The translations under genes and the position numbers were made by a program. From contig CP092874.1 in the NCBI GenBank assembly GCA_030710605.1, forward strand, positions 22,643,007-22,707,006: 64,000 bases of DNA, read 5' to 3'. This DNA comes from Cordylochernes scorpioides. Its lineage: Eukaryota > Arthropoda > Arachnida > Pseudoscorpiones > Chernetidae. Of the stretch, positions 12,089 through 23,563 are shown one piece after another (position 1 is the first letter of the stretch; every line of letters begins with the position of its first letter). The notes beneath the pieces were generated by a model. It was not told where the DNA came from. It saw only the letters and a program-made list of their open reading frames with translations, and did no database searches.

Positions 12089-12183
12089 TTTGAATTTTTA
12101 CTTAATATGTTCTTTTCGAACCTTAAAGATATTTTCTATCTTTCTTTTTTCAAAATGGCGTTTGTTTACCTTTTTTGCGTAAA

Positions 12184-12200
12184 CCGCGTTCTGCTACCAA
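12184..12200 (-). other. Primer binding site of Copia element 3
   Basis: The minus strand reads ATTGGTAGCAGAACGCGG directly after the 5' LTR end, the Met-tRNA-type primer site of Copia elements. Confidence 0.75.
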
Positions 12201-12469
12201 TTGTTGGTGTTTTTGGGGGTAAAAAAGAGAAAATGTTACTTAAATATATTTTTTAATATTATCTTTATGCATAGAAAGTACAAAAGTAAAATTTAAGAAT
12301 TAAGAAGAAATACAAAAAACAAGAAAGGATCAAGAAGGCACTCACTACGTTGCCAAATTGTTAATTAACATATGCTTGCTAATATTATCATCATCAATTT
12401 ATATTTATTCATATATTTATATAATTTATTTACATAGAAAAATTCTTTGAATTAATAATATTCCTAACA
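12201..12469 (-). repeat. 5' LTR of Copia element 3
   Basis: About 269 bp, TGTTGGTG to CCTAACA, followed by the target duplication ATAAA. Confidence 0.95.
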
Positions 12470-12474
12470 ATAAA

Positions 12475-13580
12475 GACACTGGATACTCTTCAATCTCCCA
12501 TTGAGTCCCATAGCTGTAGTGTTCAACTGATGGAAGCACCTCCTGGTTGCTGTCGTTCCTCGATACATCACTCTCTTTGAAGACACAGTCCCGAGATTCC
12601 ACCACTTTCTTCATCTCAGGAATCCACACTCTGTAGCCACGTCCTCTGAGTGCATATCCAACAAGGTTGCCTTTGACAGCTCTCCTTTCGAGTTTGGATT
12701 TACGGACTTGTCTTGGAATATGGACAAATACTTGACAGCCAATAGCTCTTATGTGTTTAAGGCTAGGCTTGTTCCCTGTCCACAGTTCATATGGCGTGCT
12801 TTCACCATTGTGATTGTTGAGAACTCTGTTTCTGACATAGGCTGCGGTGTAAGTCAGCTCCGCCCAGGAAGCCTTTGGCAGACCACTTCCAGATATAGTG
12901 CTCCTGACAAGATCTAGGAGTGTCCTATTCATTCTTTCTGCCACACCATTCTGTTGGGGTGTATACGTCATAGTGTGTTCATGAAATATTCCAACGCTCG
13001 TGCAGAAAGTGTCCCATTCCTTGGAACAAAATTCCAAGCCATTATCCGTACGTATTCGTTTTAGTTTCCGGCTGGTTTGTTTCTCAGATTCTTGAATCCA
13101 CTCTTTGACTTTTCCCAGGGTTCCGCCTTTGTTTTTCAGGAAAAATACACTTGTATATCTCGTAGATTCATCAATGATGGTAAAGACGTACTTGGCTCCT
13201 CCCCAGCTCAATACGTCAAGTGGACCCATCAAGTCCGCATGCACCAAGTCCAACGGCATGATTTATTTTTCCTCCTTGTGTGAGTGCTGAAGGAATGGCA
13301 GACGGTAAGACTTGCCGATCAAGCAGTCTTCGCACTTTTCTGCCTTTGCCGGGCTGCAATCAAGTCCTCTTACGCTTTGGTTCTTGGCCATCTTTGCTAT
13401 CGTATATGCATTTAAATGCATCAGCCTTTTGTGCCAAAGTTCCAGTGTAAGCTCTTCCTTGCATTCAGATGCAAGAGAAACACGATCATTCTGATCTATC
13501 AGAGAGGATGGAGTAGTCTGGACGTAGTAAAGTCTACCCAGCTTCTTTCCCTCTATCAAGAGTTTACCTTTCATGTCCAT
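12475..13580 (-). pseudogene. Copia element 2 integrase
   Basis: The zinc-binding region ELWHKRLMHLNAYTIAKM with CEDCLIGK lies at 13480-13320. A stop at about 13263 interrupts, then the core follows with all three acidic residues: HADLMGPL, RTDNGLEFCS and NGVAERMNRTL. The C-terminal domain (GNLVGYALRGRGYRVWIP) follows. Reading past 12475 runs into the inserted Copia element 3; the true continuation is at 7973 and below. Confidence 0.92.
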
Positions 13581-13948
13581 AATGTGGCAACCACTCCTTT
13601 GAAGACAACCTTTCTACCGTTTTCTATCATTTGGAGTACAGACAGAACACTGTGACGCATATCTGGAACGTACAAGGTGTTCTGGGCAACCAAATTGCTG
13701 GCATTTCCCTTGTGTCCAACAATATAGGCACTGACAGTACCGATACCACATGCTTCTATAGAAGAGCCATTCGCAACAGTGATGGAACTCATATTGCTTG
13801 TGCACTCTTTCAGACATGTGAAGTAATCTCTCTTGGGAGTCATATGGTGCGTCGCTCCCGAATCTATGATCCAGGTCTCGGCGGTAGCTCCAAACAAAGT
13901 GTTGCACATTGCCGACATATTTACGCCTTTGAGACAGAACTGCCATAA
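13571..13948 (-). pseudogene. Copia element 2 protease fragment
   Basis: Contains TWIIDSGATHHMTPKRD, the Copia aspartic protease motif, and the downstream text NTLYVPDMRHSVLSV. A frameshift near 13575 separates it from the integrase frame. Sequence similarity to the element stops at about 13948, so gag is missing. Confidence 0.88.
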
Positions 13949-13999
13949 TAATTAAAAAAAAACTTAATTTACATTTTAACAAAACTACTTTAATTTAAC

Positions 14000-14526
14000 A
14001 GACTATAATTCAACAGGATCACCTATCCCTCTCTCTGTGTGTTAAAATGAACTATACAGAGAACAATCTCTCTAGAAAATACCTCTCCACAAATAACAGT
14101 TTTTCATTACCAAAATAATTAGAGAACATTCTTGCTAGAATACACCTCTCTACAAAGGTCAATTTTTCATCATTAAAATGATCATTTTTTACTATTAAGC
14201 AACTCTACAGGTGTTCAGTTTAATTTAATGAGAGGACACTCTCACTAGAAGATACTCCTCCACAAATAACAGTTTTCATTACCAAAATAATTAGAAAACA
14301 TTCTTGCTAGAATGATCTCTATTAAAAGGTCAGTATTCATCATTAAAATGATCATTTTTTACTATTTAGCAATTCTATGGTAAGAGAAACACCTCTCCCT
14401 GGAAGAAACCTCTCCACAAATAAGTTTTCATTACCAAAATAATATGAGAACACTTTTGCTAAAGGACACCTCTATACAAAGGTCAGTTTTTCATCACTAA
14501 AATTACCATTTTTCACTATTTAGCAA
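14000..14526. repeat. Imperfect tandem repeat of pogo-like MITE sequence
   Basis: Three repeats of about 155-172 bp start near 14083, 14256 and 14410. Each has CTCCACAAATAA, TTTTCATTACCAAAATAAT, GAACA-TTGCTA, AAAGGTCA and TTCATCA-TAAAAT-ACCATT. The same motifs occur in the MITE at 48426-48603, so this looks like a tandem expansion of a MITE body. Confidence 0.7.
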
Positions 14527-14690
14527 TGGGGGTCAGTGGAAGGGTGGTCTAAACCATTGGATTTCAACCGCTATGACACGGGTTCAAATCCCCGCATTGG
14601 GTATTTTTTTCCTAATTGAAAAAAAAAAGGTTCCAATGGCCCCGATTCTTGCAAAAGTCTAATCCTACCATGTATGTCTTGTACTCAAAA
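14527..14690 (+). repeat. tRNA-derived SINE, copy 1
   Basis: A tRNA-like head with an A-box-like stretch (CAGTGGAAGGGTGGTCT, from 14534) and a perfect B box GGTTCAAATCC (14581-14591) is followed by a T run (14604-14610). It then runs into a unique body (CCAATGGCCCCGATTCTTGC). The same head and body occur at 43837-43990. The acceptor and T stems do not pair well, so it is not a functional tRNA gene. Confidence 0.7.
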
Positions 14691-14694
14691 GTAC

Positions 14695-15430
14695 TTTCAA
14701 AAGTGTTTACACTTTAGCGCTTCTTTGAAAATTAGTTTTAATCTTTTTTATTTATATTTTAATAACTTTTTTACATGGTAAGATACTTTTATTTTATAGT
14801 TTTCATATTTTATACCAAAAAAAGTTGAAGCCTTACTTGATGAGATCAATTTTATTTTTTAGATAAATTTTTAGGCTTTTCGAAAGTGTTTACACTTTTG
14901 AACTTCTTGGAAAATTAGTTTTAATCTTTTTTATATATATTTTAATAACTTTTATACATGGTAAGATACTTTTATTTTATAGTTTTCATATTTTATACCA
15001 AAAAAGTTGAAGCCTTACTTGATGAGATCAATTTTATATTTTAGATAAATTTTTAGGCTAATTTTAATTTATTTCGTTTTTATTTTATATACAGATTATA
15101 TATGCTATTTCTAACTTACGTGGTTAGTATTTTTATAAGACTAAGGTTATTTATATTATTTTTTACAAAAAATGATTGAAATTTCATTAATGTGCTCAAT
15201 TTTATGTCTTTTTTGAGGACCTTAACAAAATTTTTAATTAATTGTTTAGATATTTTAATAACAGATTATTTATGGTTTTTTCCACTTATATGGGTTGTTT
15301 TGTAAAAAAAATTTGGATTATTTCTATTTTTTTTCACTAAAAAGCTTGAAATTTCATTAATGTGCTCAATTTTATGTCTTTTTTGAGGACCTTAACAAAA
15401 TTTTAATTAATTGCTTAGATATTTTAAAAG
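14695..15430. repeat. Two sets of direct repeats, about 180 and 171 bp
   Basis: A 180-bp unit with AAAGTGTTTACACTTT and AGTTGAAGCCTTACTTGATG occurs twice (14699 and 14880). It is followed by two copies of a 171-bp unit with GAAATTTCATTAATGTGCTC (15177 and 15348). All AT-rich and non-coding. Confidence 0.75.
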
Positions 15431-16835
15431 TAGATTATTTATAGTTTTTTTTAACATATAGGGGTTGTATTTTGTATTTTAGAAAATTATTTCTTTTTTT
15501 TAGCTCAAAAAAGCATGCTTTTTCATTGCCATATCCAGCGGTTGGTCTATTTTTGAAGCTTTTTAATGATAACTGGTTTTGTACCTTAATTTTTTGGTAA
15601 TATAATAGTATGATTTTAGTTTTTTAAAATCTTTTTAACATATCTGAAGGTTATTTTGAATAAAAAATTTAAAAATTTTGATTTTTACCTCAAAAAGACA
15701 GGAAATTTTTATGCTTTGTTTAGAAATTGCTGGTTTTGAAGCTTTTGTTATTAATCTCAATCAAAATTTTTTTTCAGAATATGCCATACAGTTTATTTAT
15801 TATATTTTCTACATATATGGGTTGTATCTAAAAAATAGGTTATTTATATTTTTAAATAAGCAAGGGATTTCTTTTACGGATTCATTTATTTGTCTTTTTG
15901 AAGTCCTTTTTCAAAATTTTTTTAAAGATATTTTAATTTATTTTATTTAATATTTTATATTTAGATTATTTATAGTTTTTTTTTTAACATATAGGGGTTG
16001 TTTTTTGTATTTTAGAAAATTATTTCTATTTTTTACCTCAAAAAAGCATGCTTTTTCATTGCCGTATCCAGCGGTTGGTCTATTTTTGAAACTTTTTAAT
16101 GATATCTGGTTTTGTACATTAATTTTTTGGTAATAATATTATGATTTTAGTTTTTTAAAATCTTTTTAACATATCTGAAGGTTATTTTGAATAAAAAATT
16201 AAAAAATTTTGATTTTTACCTCAAAAAGACAGAAAATTTTTATGCTTTGTTTAGAAATTGCTGGTTTTGAAACTTTTGTTATTAATCTCAATCTAATTTT
16301 TTTTTCAGAATATGCCATACAGTTTATTTATTATATTTTCTACATATATGGGTTGTATCTAAAAAATAGGTTATTTATATTTTTAAATAAGCAAGGGTTT
16401 TCTTTTACGGATTCATTTATTTGTCTTTTTGAAGTCCTTTTTCAAATTTTTTTAAAGATATTTTAATTTATTTGATTAAATATTTTATATTTATATTATT
16501 TATAGTTTTTTTAACATATAGGGGTTGTATTTTGTATTTTAGAAAATTATTTCTATTTTTTAGCTCAAAAAAGCATGCTTTTTCATTGCCGTATCCAGCG
16601 GTTGGTCTATTTTTGAAACTTTTTAATGATAACTGGTTTTGTACATTAATTTTTTGGTAATAATATTATGATTTTAGTTTTTTTAAATCTTTTTAACGTA
16701 TCTGAAGGTTATTTTGAATAAAAAATTTAAAAATTTTGATTTTTACCTCAAAGACAGGAAATTTTTATGCTTTGTTTAGAAATTGCTGGTTTTGAAGCTT
16801 TTGTTATTAATCTCAATCTAATTTTTTTTCAGAAT
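15430..16835 (+). repeat. 530-bp direct repeat, three copies, probable Helitron intron
   Basis: Anchor text GCTTTGTTTAGAAATTGCTGG occurs at about 15712, 16243 and 16769, giving periods of 531 and 525 bp. Each unit ends in a pyrimidine tract and TTTTCAGAATATGCC. Only in the third does this lead into the Helitron coding frame. The units look like successive duplications of an intron with its 3' splice site. Confidence 0.7.
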
Positions 16836-17126
16836 ATGCCTCGCTACAGCCGACGTTTACTTGGTAGGAATACGGCTGCTTCCAGGAGATATAGGAATGC
16901 TAGAGCTATTGAGACACCACTTCAAAGTGAGACGCGTCGTGCGCTTCGCCGTCTTAGGTATTCTGAAGCCCACATCGCAGCTACACAAACTATGCAAGTT
17001 CCTGTTCAGCATATTCAGGTTTGGACTCAAAAGCCTTTTTCAGGTTTGCAGTATAATGCCCATATTGATTATAAAGCTGATTCATCTTTCAATATAGGCC
17101 AAATGTCTCGGGTATGCCAAACTTAA
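16836..17126 (+). pseudogene. Helitron replicase N-terminal fragment
   Basis: A 97-codon frame starts at the ATG (MPRYSRRLLGRN) just after a good 3' splice site (TTTTTTTTCAG ending at 16832). The N-terminal part is Arg-rich with ET-x-Q-x-R spacing (IETPLQSETRRALRRLR). The last part, YNAHIDYKADSSFNIGQM followed by VC, matches the region before the zinc motif of Helitron Rep/helicase proteins. The protein breaks off there: no Rep HUH motif or helicase is seen downstream. The fit is to the family pattern from memory; a profile search would settle it. Confidence 0.6.
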
Positions 17127-17867
17127 AACTATATATTAAAATTATTCTACTTAGCTCACGAACAGCGCCCTCTATCAAAGATTAGATTAAATTAGGCTGA
17201 TGCAAACAAATAGATAATGCTAATAACAAACAATTATAAAAAAAAAATCTTATCTAAATATATATCACTCGGGTAGATATGCACACGGGTCATGTGATGT
17301 TCCCATCAACAGGAAACACACCCAATTACTCTGTATGTCTGAAAGGACAGTATGTCATGTACTCCTGGTACCCTAGACATGAAGGCTGCTGTCCTCCTAA
17401 GCCCAGCTATATGTTAACAGTCCTACCTTTGAGAGATGTTCCCATCAACAGGGAACCAGGCACCCAATTACTCTGTAGATATATGCATATCACCACTGTA
17501 TATTTACAAATAAAAACAATGAAAAAACAAAGCAGTTACAAAGAGTAGTTATTTTATTTTGATATAAAGTTCAGAAAATTCTGATACATGATTTTCTCTA
17601 TGAAAGACAACAACATTCTGATAGGAATGAAAACATGACAATAGATATAAATAAATATATCAAGAATATACAACTTTTTATAAATGGGTCGAGATGTGAG
17701 AAACCACAGATGGTGTCACATTTACATATTAGCAAAGTTGGTAAAATGAGGTATAAGAAGTTTTGACATTGAGTGTCATTCTATAGGAAGACTATCACAA
17801 TATTATTTATTCCAGCAACTATATACTGGCATATGTAAATATACAGTTGGAGTTTTTTATTCTAAAC
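17127..17867. other. Non-coding stretch
   Basis: AT-rich with a short internal direct repeat (ATGTTCCCATCAACAGG at about 17298 and 17438, each followed closely by CACCCAATTACTCTGTA). No gene recognised. Confidence 0.5.
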
Positions 17868-18405
17868 CTGGTGGATTCAAGTCCAAAGGGTTTCAAGACC
17901 AAGTGGATTCAAGATCAAAGGGTTTCAAGACCAAGTAGATTCAAAACCAAGTGAATTCAAAGCCATGTGGATTTAAGACCAAGCGGCTTCAAGACCAAGT
18001 AGATTCAAGACCAAAGGATTTCAAGACCAAGTGGATTTAAAACCAAAGGGTTTCAAGACCAAGTGGATTTAAAAACCAAATGAATTTAAGATCATGTGGA
18101 TTCAAGACCAAATGGCTTCAAGAACAAGTGGATTCAAGATGAATTGGCTTAAAGACCAAGTGAAATCAAAGCCTAGTGAATTTAAGACCAAATGACTTAA
18201 AGAACAAGCGGATTCAAGATGAAGTGTCTTAAAGACCAAATGAATTCAAACCCTAGTAAATTCAAGACCAAATGACTTGAGGTACAAGTGAAGTAAAGAC
18301 TAAGTAGATTTAAAACCTTTAGGATTCAAACCCAAATGGAGTAAAGACCAAATGGATCAAGCAGCTTCAATACAAAGTCGATTTGACACCTAGCTGATTC
18401 AAGAC
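17868..18405. repeat. Minisatellite, 16-17 bp unit
   Basis: About 540 bp of degenerate tandem copies of a unit close to TTCAAGACCAAGTGGA, roughly thirty copies. The period is not a multiple of three and stops interrupt every frame, so it is not a protein repeat. Confidence 0.85.
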
Positions 18406-20203
18406 CAATTGAACTAAGGTAGAAGATTTGCATTGTTTTGGAATACCATTCTAGTGTAATTGGAGAATTCTGACAAAAGAAATATACAAGACCAAGATTC
18501 TCCAGTCCCAAATATACAATCCCAGTGTGAGACAAAATCTGTATTTAATCAGATTTTAAACTTTATTCTTGTCACACATAATTTATTGAGTCTTGTCATT
18601 GACTGTATTGCAGTAAAAATGAGTTATTCTGTCATTAAAGTTCCAAGGCTTTTACACAGTAGTTTTAGAACTTAGCAGAAATGTATAAATAGTTTCAAAT
18701 AAATCAATACTAGGTGGCATTCACAAATATTCCAATAGTTTGAAAAATACACACTTAATCAAAATATAATTTTATATAAAATCAACTCTTATCAATTGCA
18801 ACTCATGGGAAAAGCAAAAATAATAGTTATAAATTATCATTAATCCCAATTAGTGAAATGATTAATGAATTTACTTTTTAAATTTTGTTTAAAATAAAAT
18901 TGTTAATATCTACTACTGATAATTTTTGTTTTATTCAAGAGAGTTCCAATTAAATAGAATTGACTGTATATTGAAAAATATAGAAAATTTACATATTTTT
19001 AGTGATTCTCAAGAACTTGGCACAATTTGAAAATATGAGGTATTAAAGGTAACAATTTTATTACAATCATTAAATTTGAGAGTTATTGAGGCCAATGACT
19101 GTAACAATGTTATATAACAATCCTTCTAATATATATTTGGATCTAGTCTAGCTATACTTGGAGAATATTATAGAATTTCTATACTAAATAACATAAACAA
19201 TGATATAATAGTTTGCTATATCTTTATATATAGAGAGAGATATAAATAACAAGATTTCTCAAATTGAGAACGCCATATATATATATATATAAAACACAAG
19301 CACACAGTAAAAAAAAGGGGTAAATGCATTGTTCAATTTAAATATAGGTATTTTATCTTTGAATATATATATAAAAGGGTGTATATAGATAGACTATGTA
19401 AAAAAAAAACAAATTTCTATGGTAGGCTATATGGAAAACTGTTAAACCAGGTCAGCAGAAGCCATATGAATTACATGGGATTCTGCGAACTTGTAGGCCT
19501 GTCCACAATCACATGGGTTAGCTGTGATCTTGTTGGGATTTTAAATATTCAAATTGGAAAAAATTTTCAGACAAACTATAAATATCATGAAAAATGGAAT
19601 TATGTTTTTAAATAAATGTATTTATCTCTAAAAATTATATATTTTAAAACTCGTATAGAAAGAAATAAAATTAGTTCAATTTATCTCAATAGAGTTTCAA
19701 TTATTAGTAAATAATGCAAATCTATTTTGAAGATATGTAAATAAAGATTCACCTGTTTGGAGCAAATGGATTAGAAACAATGTTGGGAAAAATTGAAGGA
19801 AGAGAGGAAAACCTCCAATTAGCTGGCTACAAGTGGACAAGAAAGCGACCAGAAGGTGACTAGAGCTGTGAGTAATGGTCACTAACATATCAAAAAGGAG
19901 TCTTGTACATTAGCATTATAAAGATACTAATAACTTCAAAAATTTGCATAAGAAAAACTATTTATTGTGTATTCAAGCAAGTCCCCCCCAGTTTTCTATA
20001 TTAGGGATTGTTCCTTATTTAAAGAGATCTCTGGTGTCAAAATCACTCTCATCAAGCTCAAGGATAATGATAGAATGATGACTCAATTGAATTTATTTAC
20101 AAAGACATCAATGAAGAATATTTACATATAAGAATTCAGTTATTATGCAAATACAGTAATTCATAAAAACAACTGAAATACCTACAAGTGCAGAGAGAAA
20201 ATT
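18406..20203. other. AT-rich non-coding stretch
   Basis: No gene recognised. It contains an AT microsatellite (about 19272-19291). A stretch at about 19780-19890 weakly resembles 43620-43740 (both end GTGAGT-ATGGT-ACTAAC), probably a decayed dispersed repeat. Confidence 0.5.
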
Positions 20204-20457
20204 GTTGATGTTATTTATTTAAAATATCAATTTTCATTCTATGATTGAATTAATCTGTGACTTAATTTACTCTGTGGTGTTGAGTGTATATATATATGTA
20301 TTTCTTTGAGAGAGAGGTGTGTGAGAGAGTGTATGTGGAGAGGTTTAGGCATATGAGTTTATAGATTTATTATAGAAATTTATTTTCATTATTTTTGTAC
20401 CTTCAATAAAGAAGATTTATGTTTTAAAAGATAGTAATTATTACGATCCACCCAACA
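20204..20457 (+). repeat. 5' LTR of Copia element 4
   Basis: Starts TGTTGATGTTATTTATTT and ends GATCCACCCAACA; includes an AATAAA signal (about 20405) and a GA/GT-rich stretch. Confidence 0.95.
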
Positions 20458-20531
20458 AATGGTAGCAGAGAGCGGTTGAATTTAAATTGAATGCAAATTG
20501 AGCTTGAATAATTGTAAAGAAAGACGAAAAC

Positions 20532-21077
20532 ATGCAAAATTTCAGCAATTTGTCGCAAATAGAAAAGTTATCAGACAATAACTACTTGATCTGGGCAAAC
20601 AGAATAGAAAGCGAATTGAGAAGTTTGAAATTATGGAGACGCATCGTAGAAGGAGAATAAATTGAAAAGACTAAAGAAACAGATGAAAAATTTGAACAAA
20701 AAGTGAAAATCTGGGAAGATTGGGATGATGACAATGCCATTGCTAGAAATGTGATGAATCAAACGATGAATGCCACCCAAGCTTTAAAATATTCAAGCGA
20801 AAGAAGTGCCAAAAGATTATGGAATATAATTAAGGAAGAAATGGCAGCTGGGAATGAAGATATGCAAATGAAAAATAAAATAGAATTATCAAAATTGAAG
20901 ATGAAGGAAGATGAAACAGTGGATGATTACTTGAATAGAGCATTGATTATCAAAAGTAAAAGCATACATGCAGGAGATGAGATAAAAGATAGAGAATTGA
21001 TTTGCTTCGCTTTAGAAGGTTTGAGAAGAGAATTTGACTTTGATGCAAAAATCATAAAATATGACAAAGTAATATGA
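20532..21077 (+). pseudogene. Copia element 4 gag
   Basis: Starts at ATG 20532 (MQNFSNLSQIEKLSDNNYL). An in-frame TAA at 20658-20660 and a frameshift at about 21070 break it. The text DNNYLIWANRIESEL and TVDDYLNRALIIKSK is typical of Copia gag. The frame continues at 21080 onward with the zinc knuckles. Confidence 0.87.
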
Positions 21078-21079
21078 AC

Positions 21080-23288
21080 TCAAGGAAACTGAGGAAAAAA
21101 TAAAATATAGGAAACTAGAAAAAGTAGAAAAACAGGAGATTGCATCTAAAGCTAGAGAAGGCCGATTGGGAAGACGAAATTTTGCTATTAAATGTTATAA
21201 CTGTGGAAAGATAGGTCATATCTCTAAAGAATGTAGAAACAAGATAAAATGTTTTAAATGTGGAGGATTTGGGCCTGAATCGACAATATGTAAAGAGAAT
21301 AGAAGTGAATATCATGCAAAGTATAATTATAATGGGCCTAAGAGAGGAATAAACAAGCAAAATTATAGAGAAGCTACAAATCGTGTGATAGAAACAAATG
21401 AAGACAATTACGAAGAGGAAGAACAAAAGAAAGGCAAAATTAGATGGACTATTGATTCAGGAGCCTCTAGCCATATGGTTAGTAAAAATGAACTATTTAT
21501 AGAGTATGAAGAGGATGAAAGAATTATTGCGACAGCTGAAAAGGATGTGACAATAAAATCTTCAGGAATTGGATCAATAAGAATGAAGTCGAATGTAAAT
21601 GAAATATTCTTAAAAGTTGAAAATGTTTTACAGCTGCCAAATTTAAGAGAAAATCTATTATCAGTTTCAAAAATTGTAGATCATGATTTAAATGTATTAT
21701 TTAGTAAAAATAAAGCTGAAGTAATAGACAAAATGGTGAGATTTTATATGAAGCAAAAAGATTAGGAGATAAATTTGAAGTTGAAGGAATCCTAAATATG
21801 GAAATTGTAAGAAAAGCAGAAGTAAATGATATTTTATGGCACCAAAGACTTGCTCATGTAAATTTCCAGAAATTAAAAGAAATGTATGATAATTCAACGG
21901 TATTAGGATTGAAAAATTTACATAATATCAAAGGGAATTGAGAATCTTGTACATTAGGAAAAATACATAGAAAACCTTACAAAAGTATTCAATATAAACA
22001 ATATGAAAATATTTTAGATCTATGGCATACCGACATAGTTGGACCTTTGAATAATTCTTTTGGATATAAATATTTCAATACTATTGTGGATGATTATAGT
22101 AATTTTACTTTCGTTATTCCAATTGCTAACAAATCTCAAACTGCAGATTCCATAATAAATTTGATTATACAAGAAAAAAGACAGACTGGAAAGAAATTAA
22201 AGAGAATTCGAAATGATAATGGAGGAGAGTATGTTTCAAATTATTTGAAGCGATGGTTATCTAGTAAAGGTATCAAACAAGAATTCTCCACAGCCTATAC
22301 TCCTGAAAGTAATGGAAAAGCCTCAAGATTTAATAGAACCATAGTTGAGTCAGCAAAAACCATGCTAATTGATTCTAAATTACCTATAAAATTTTGGAGT
22401 GAAAGTGTTAAAGTGGCTGTTCATATAAATAACAGAATTAAAATTAAAGAAATAAATACAACTCCTTTCGAGATATACAAGGGATGGAAGCCAAACATTG
22501 TTTACTTAAAAAGGTTTGGAAGCGAAGCTTATGTTCATATAAGGAAAGAAAAGAGAAAGAAGATGGAACCAAAAGCTCATAAAGGGATTATGATGGGATA
22601 CAGTATGATAAGAAAAGGTTATAGAATATATTTACCAGAAATGGATGAAATACATGAAGTATCAGATGTCAAATTTAATGAATCTAAACTAGGATATTAT
22701 TTAATGAATAATAGTGGAAGAAATCTCGATGAAAATGAACTTTTCCTTTTTAGTAGAGAAGACCCTAATTTGATTTCTCACGGGAATGAAGACTCTGGTG
22801 GTGAAGTTTATAATGGAGAAGACCAAGTAGAAAACTTTAACATCGATGATGGATATATTCCTCAAGATGATAATGATGTAGATTTGAATGAAATAGAAGA
22901 AATACCTCCTGATGAAATAATTACTCCACGTGGAAGAGGACCAGAACCAGGAATGACGAGAGAAATGAGAAAAGAACGAGATCTTCGTTTGAGAGAAACC
23001 GAGGAAGAAGAACTTATAAAAAGGGGAGTGAGGAGATCTGAAGGATTACGACTAATGAAGAATAAGGAAAATGTTTCCAATAGAACATATGAAATTAAAT
23101 GTCCGAAAGATTACCAAGAAGCACTGAATTCAGATAAGAGAGAACAATGGATCAAAGCCATGGAAGATGAAGAAATTGAAGTTTTGCATATCCCCTCAGA
23201 AGAAATGAAAGCGGACCATCTCACCAAGACTGTGGATGCTGTCAAGCTTAAGAACTGCATAAGTGGTGGAGTTATTTTCGAAAATTGA
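21080..23288 (+). pseudogene. Copia element 4 nucleocapsid, protease, integrase and RNase H tail
   Basis: A zinc knuckle CYNCGKIGHISKEC is intact; a second (CFKCGGFGPESTIC) has lost its His. Protease is WTIDSGASSHM. After a frameshift near 21740 the integrase zinc region reads LWHQRLAHVNFQKL, with a stop near 21940. The core has HTDIVGPL and RNDNGGEYVS, but the third motif reads NGKASRFNRT: the catalytic Glu is replaced by Ser. At REQWIKAMEDE, where RT should begin, the frame jumps directly to IPSEEMKADHLTK, the extreme C-terminal tail of the polyprotein. About 1.4 kb of RT and RNase H is thus missing without loss of frame. Confidence 0.9.
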
Positions 23289-23306
23289 AAATTTGAAGGG
23301 GAGATT

Positions 23307-23563
23307 TGTTGATGTTATTTATTTAAAATATCAATTTTCATTCTATGATTGAATTAATCTGTGACTTAATTTACTCTGTGGTGTTGAGTGTATATATATA
23401 CATGTATTTCTTTGAGAGAGAGGTGTGTGAGAGAGTGTATGTGGAGAGGTTTAGGCATATGAGTTTATAGATTTATTATAGAATTTTATTTTCATTATTT
23501 TTGTACCTTCAATAAAGAAGATTTATGTTTTAAAAGATAGTAATTATTACGATCCACCCAACA
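23307..23563 (+). repeat. 3' LTR of Copia element 4
   Basis: About 257 bp, almost identical to the 5' LTR; the main difference is near the TATATA stretch. Confidence 0.95.

Larger units (their letters stand above)
7974..12469 (-). mobile_element. Copia element 3, nested in Copia element 2
   Basis: A 4.5-kb LTR element with nearly identical LTRs of about 267 and 269 bp. It is flanked by the 5-bp target duplication ATAAA (7969-7973 and 12470-12474). A polypurine tract AAAGGGGGGAT (minus) abuts the 3' LTR and a primer site the 5' LTR. The near identity of the LTRs suggests recent insertion, though the coding part already has a nonsense codon and an RT deletion. Confidence 0.95.
6032..13948 (-). 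mobile_element. Copia element 2, 5' truncated and split by Copia element 3
   Basis: An older Copia element on the minus strand. Its 3' part (RT, RNase H, 3' LTR) is at 6032-7973 and its protease and integrase at 12470-13948, with a complete younger Copia element inserted between. When the insert and one target copy are removed the reading frame continues across the junction. Gag and the 5' LTR are missing; homology stops near 13948. Confidence 0.9.
20204..23563 (+). mobile_element. Copia element 4, internally deleted
   Basis: A 3.36-kb element with LTRs of 254 and 257 bp and a 5-bp target duplication AAAAT (20199-20203 and 23564-23568). A primer site (TGGTAGCAGAGAGCGG) follows the 5' LTR and a polypurine tract (GAAGGGGAGAT) precedes the 3' LTR. 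RT and nearly all RNase H are absent, removed in frame. Confidence 0.95.

Noticed and set aside
14527-14604. Functional tRNA gene at the SINE head
   Set aside because: The acceptor and T stems do not pair, and the same sequence recurs with a shared non-tRNA body.
15678-16660. Open frames of 62-90 codons in the 530-bp repeats
   Set aside because: Low-complexity Phe/Ile-rich translations of AT-rich intron repeats, lost by shift between copies.
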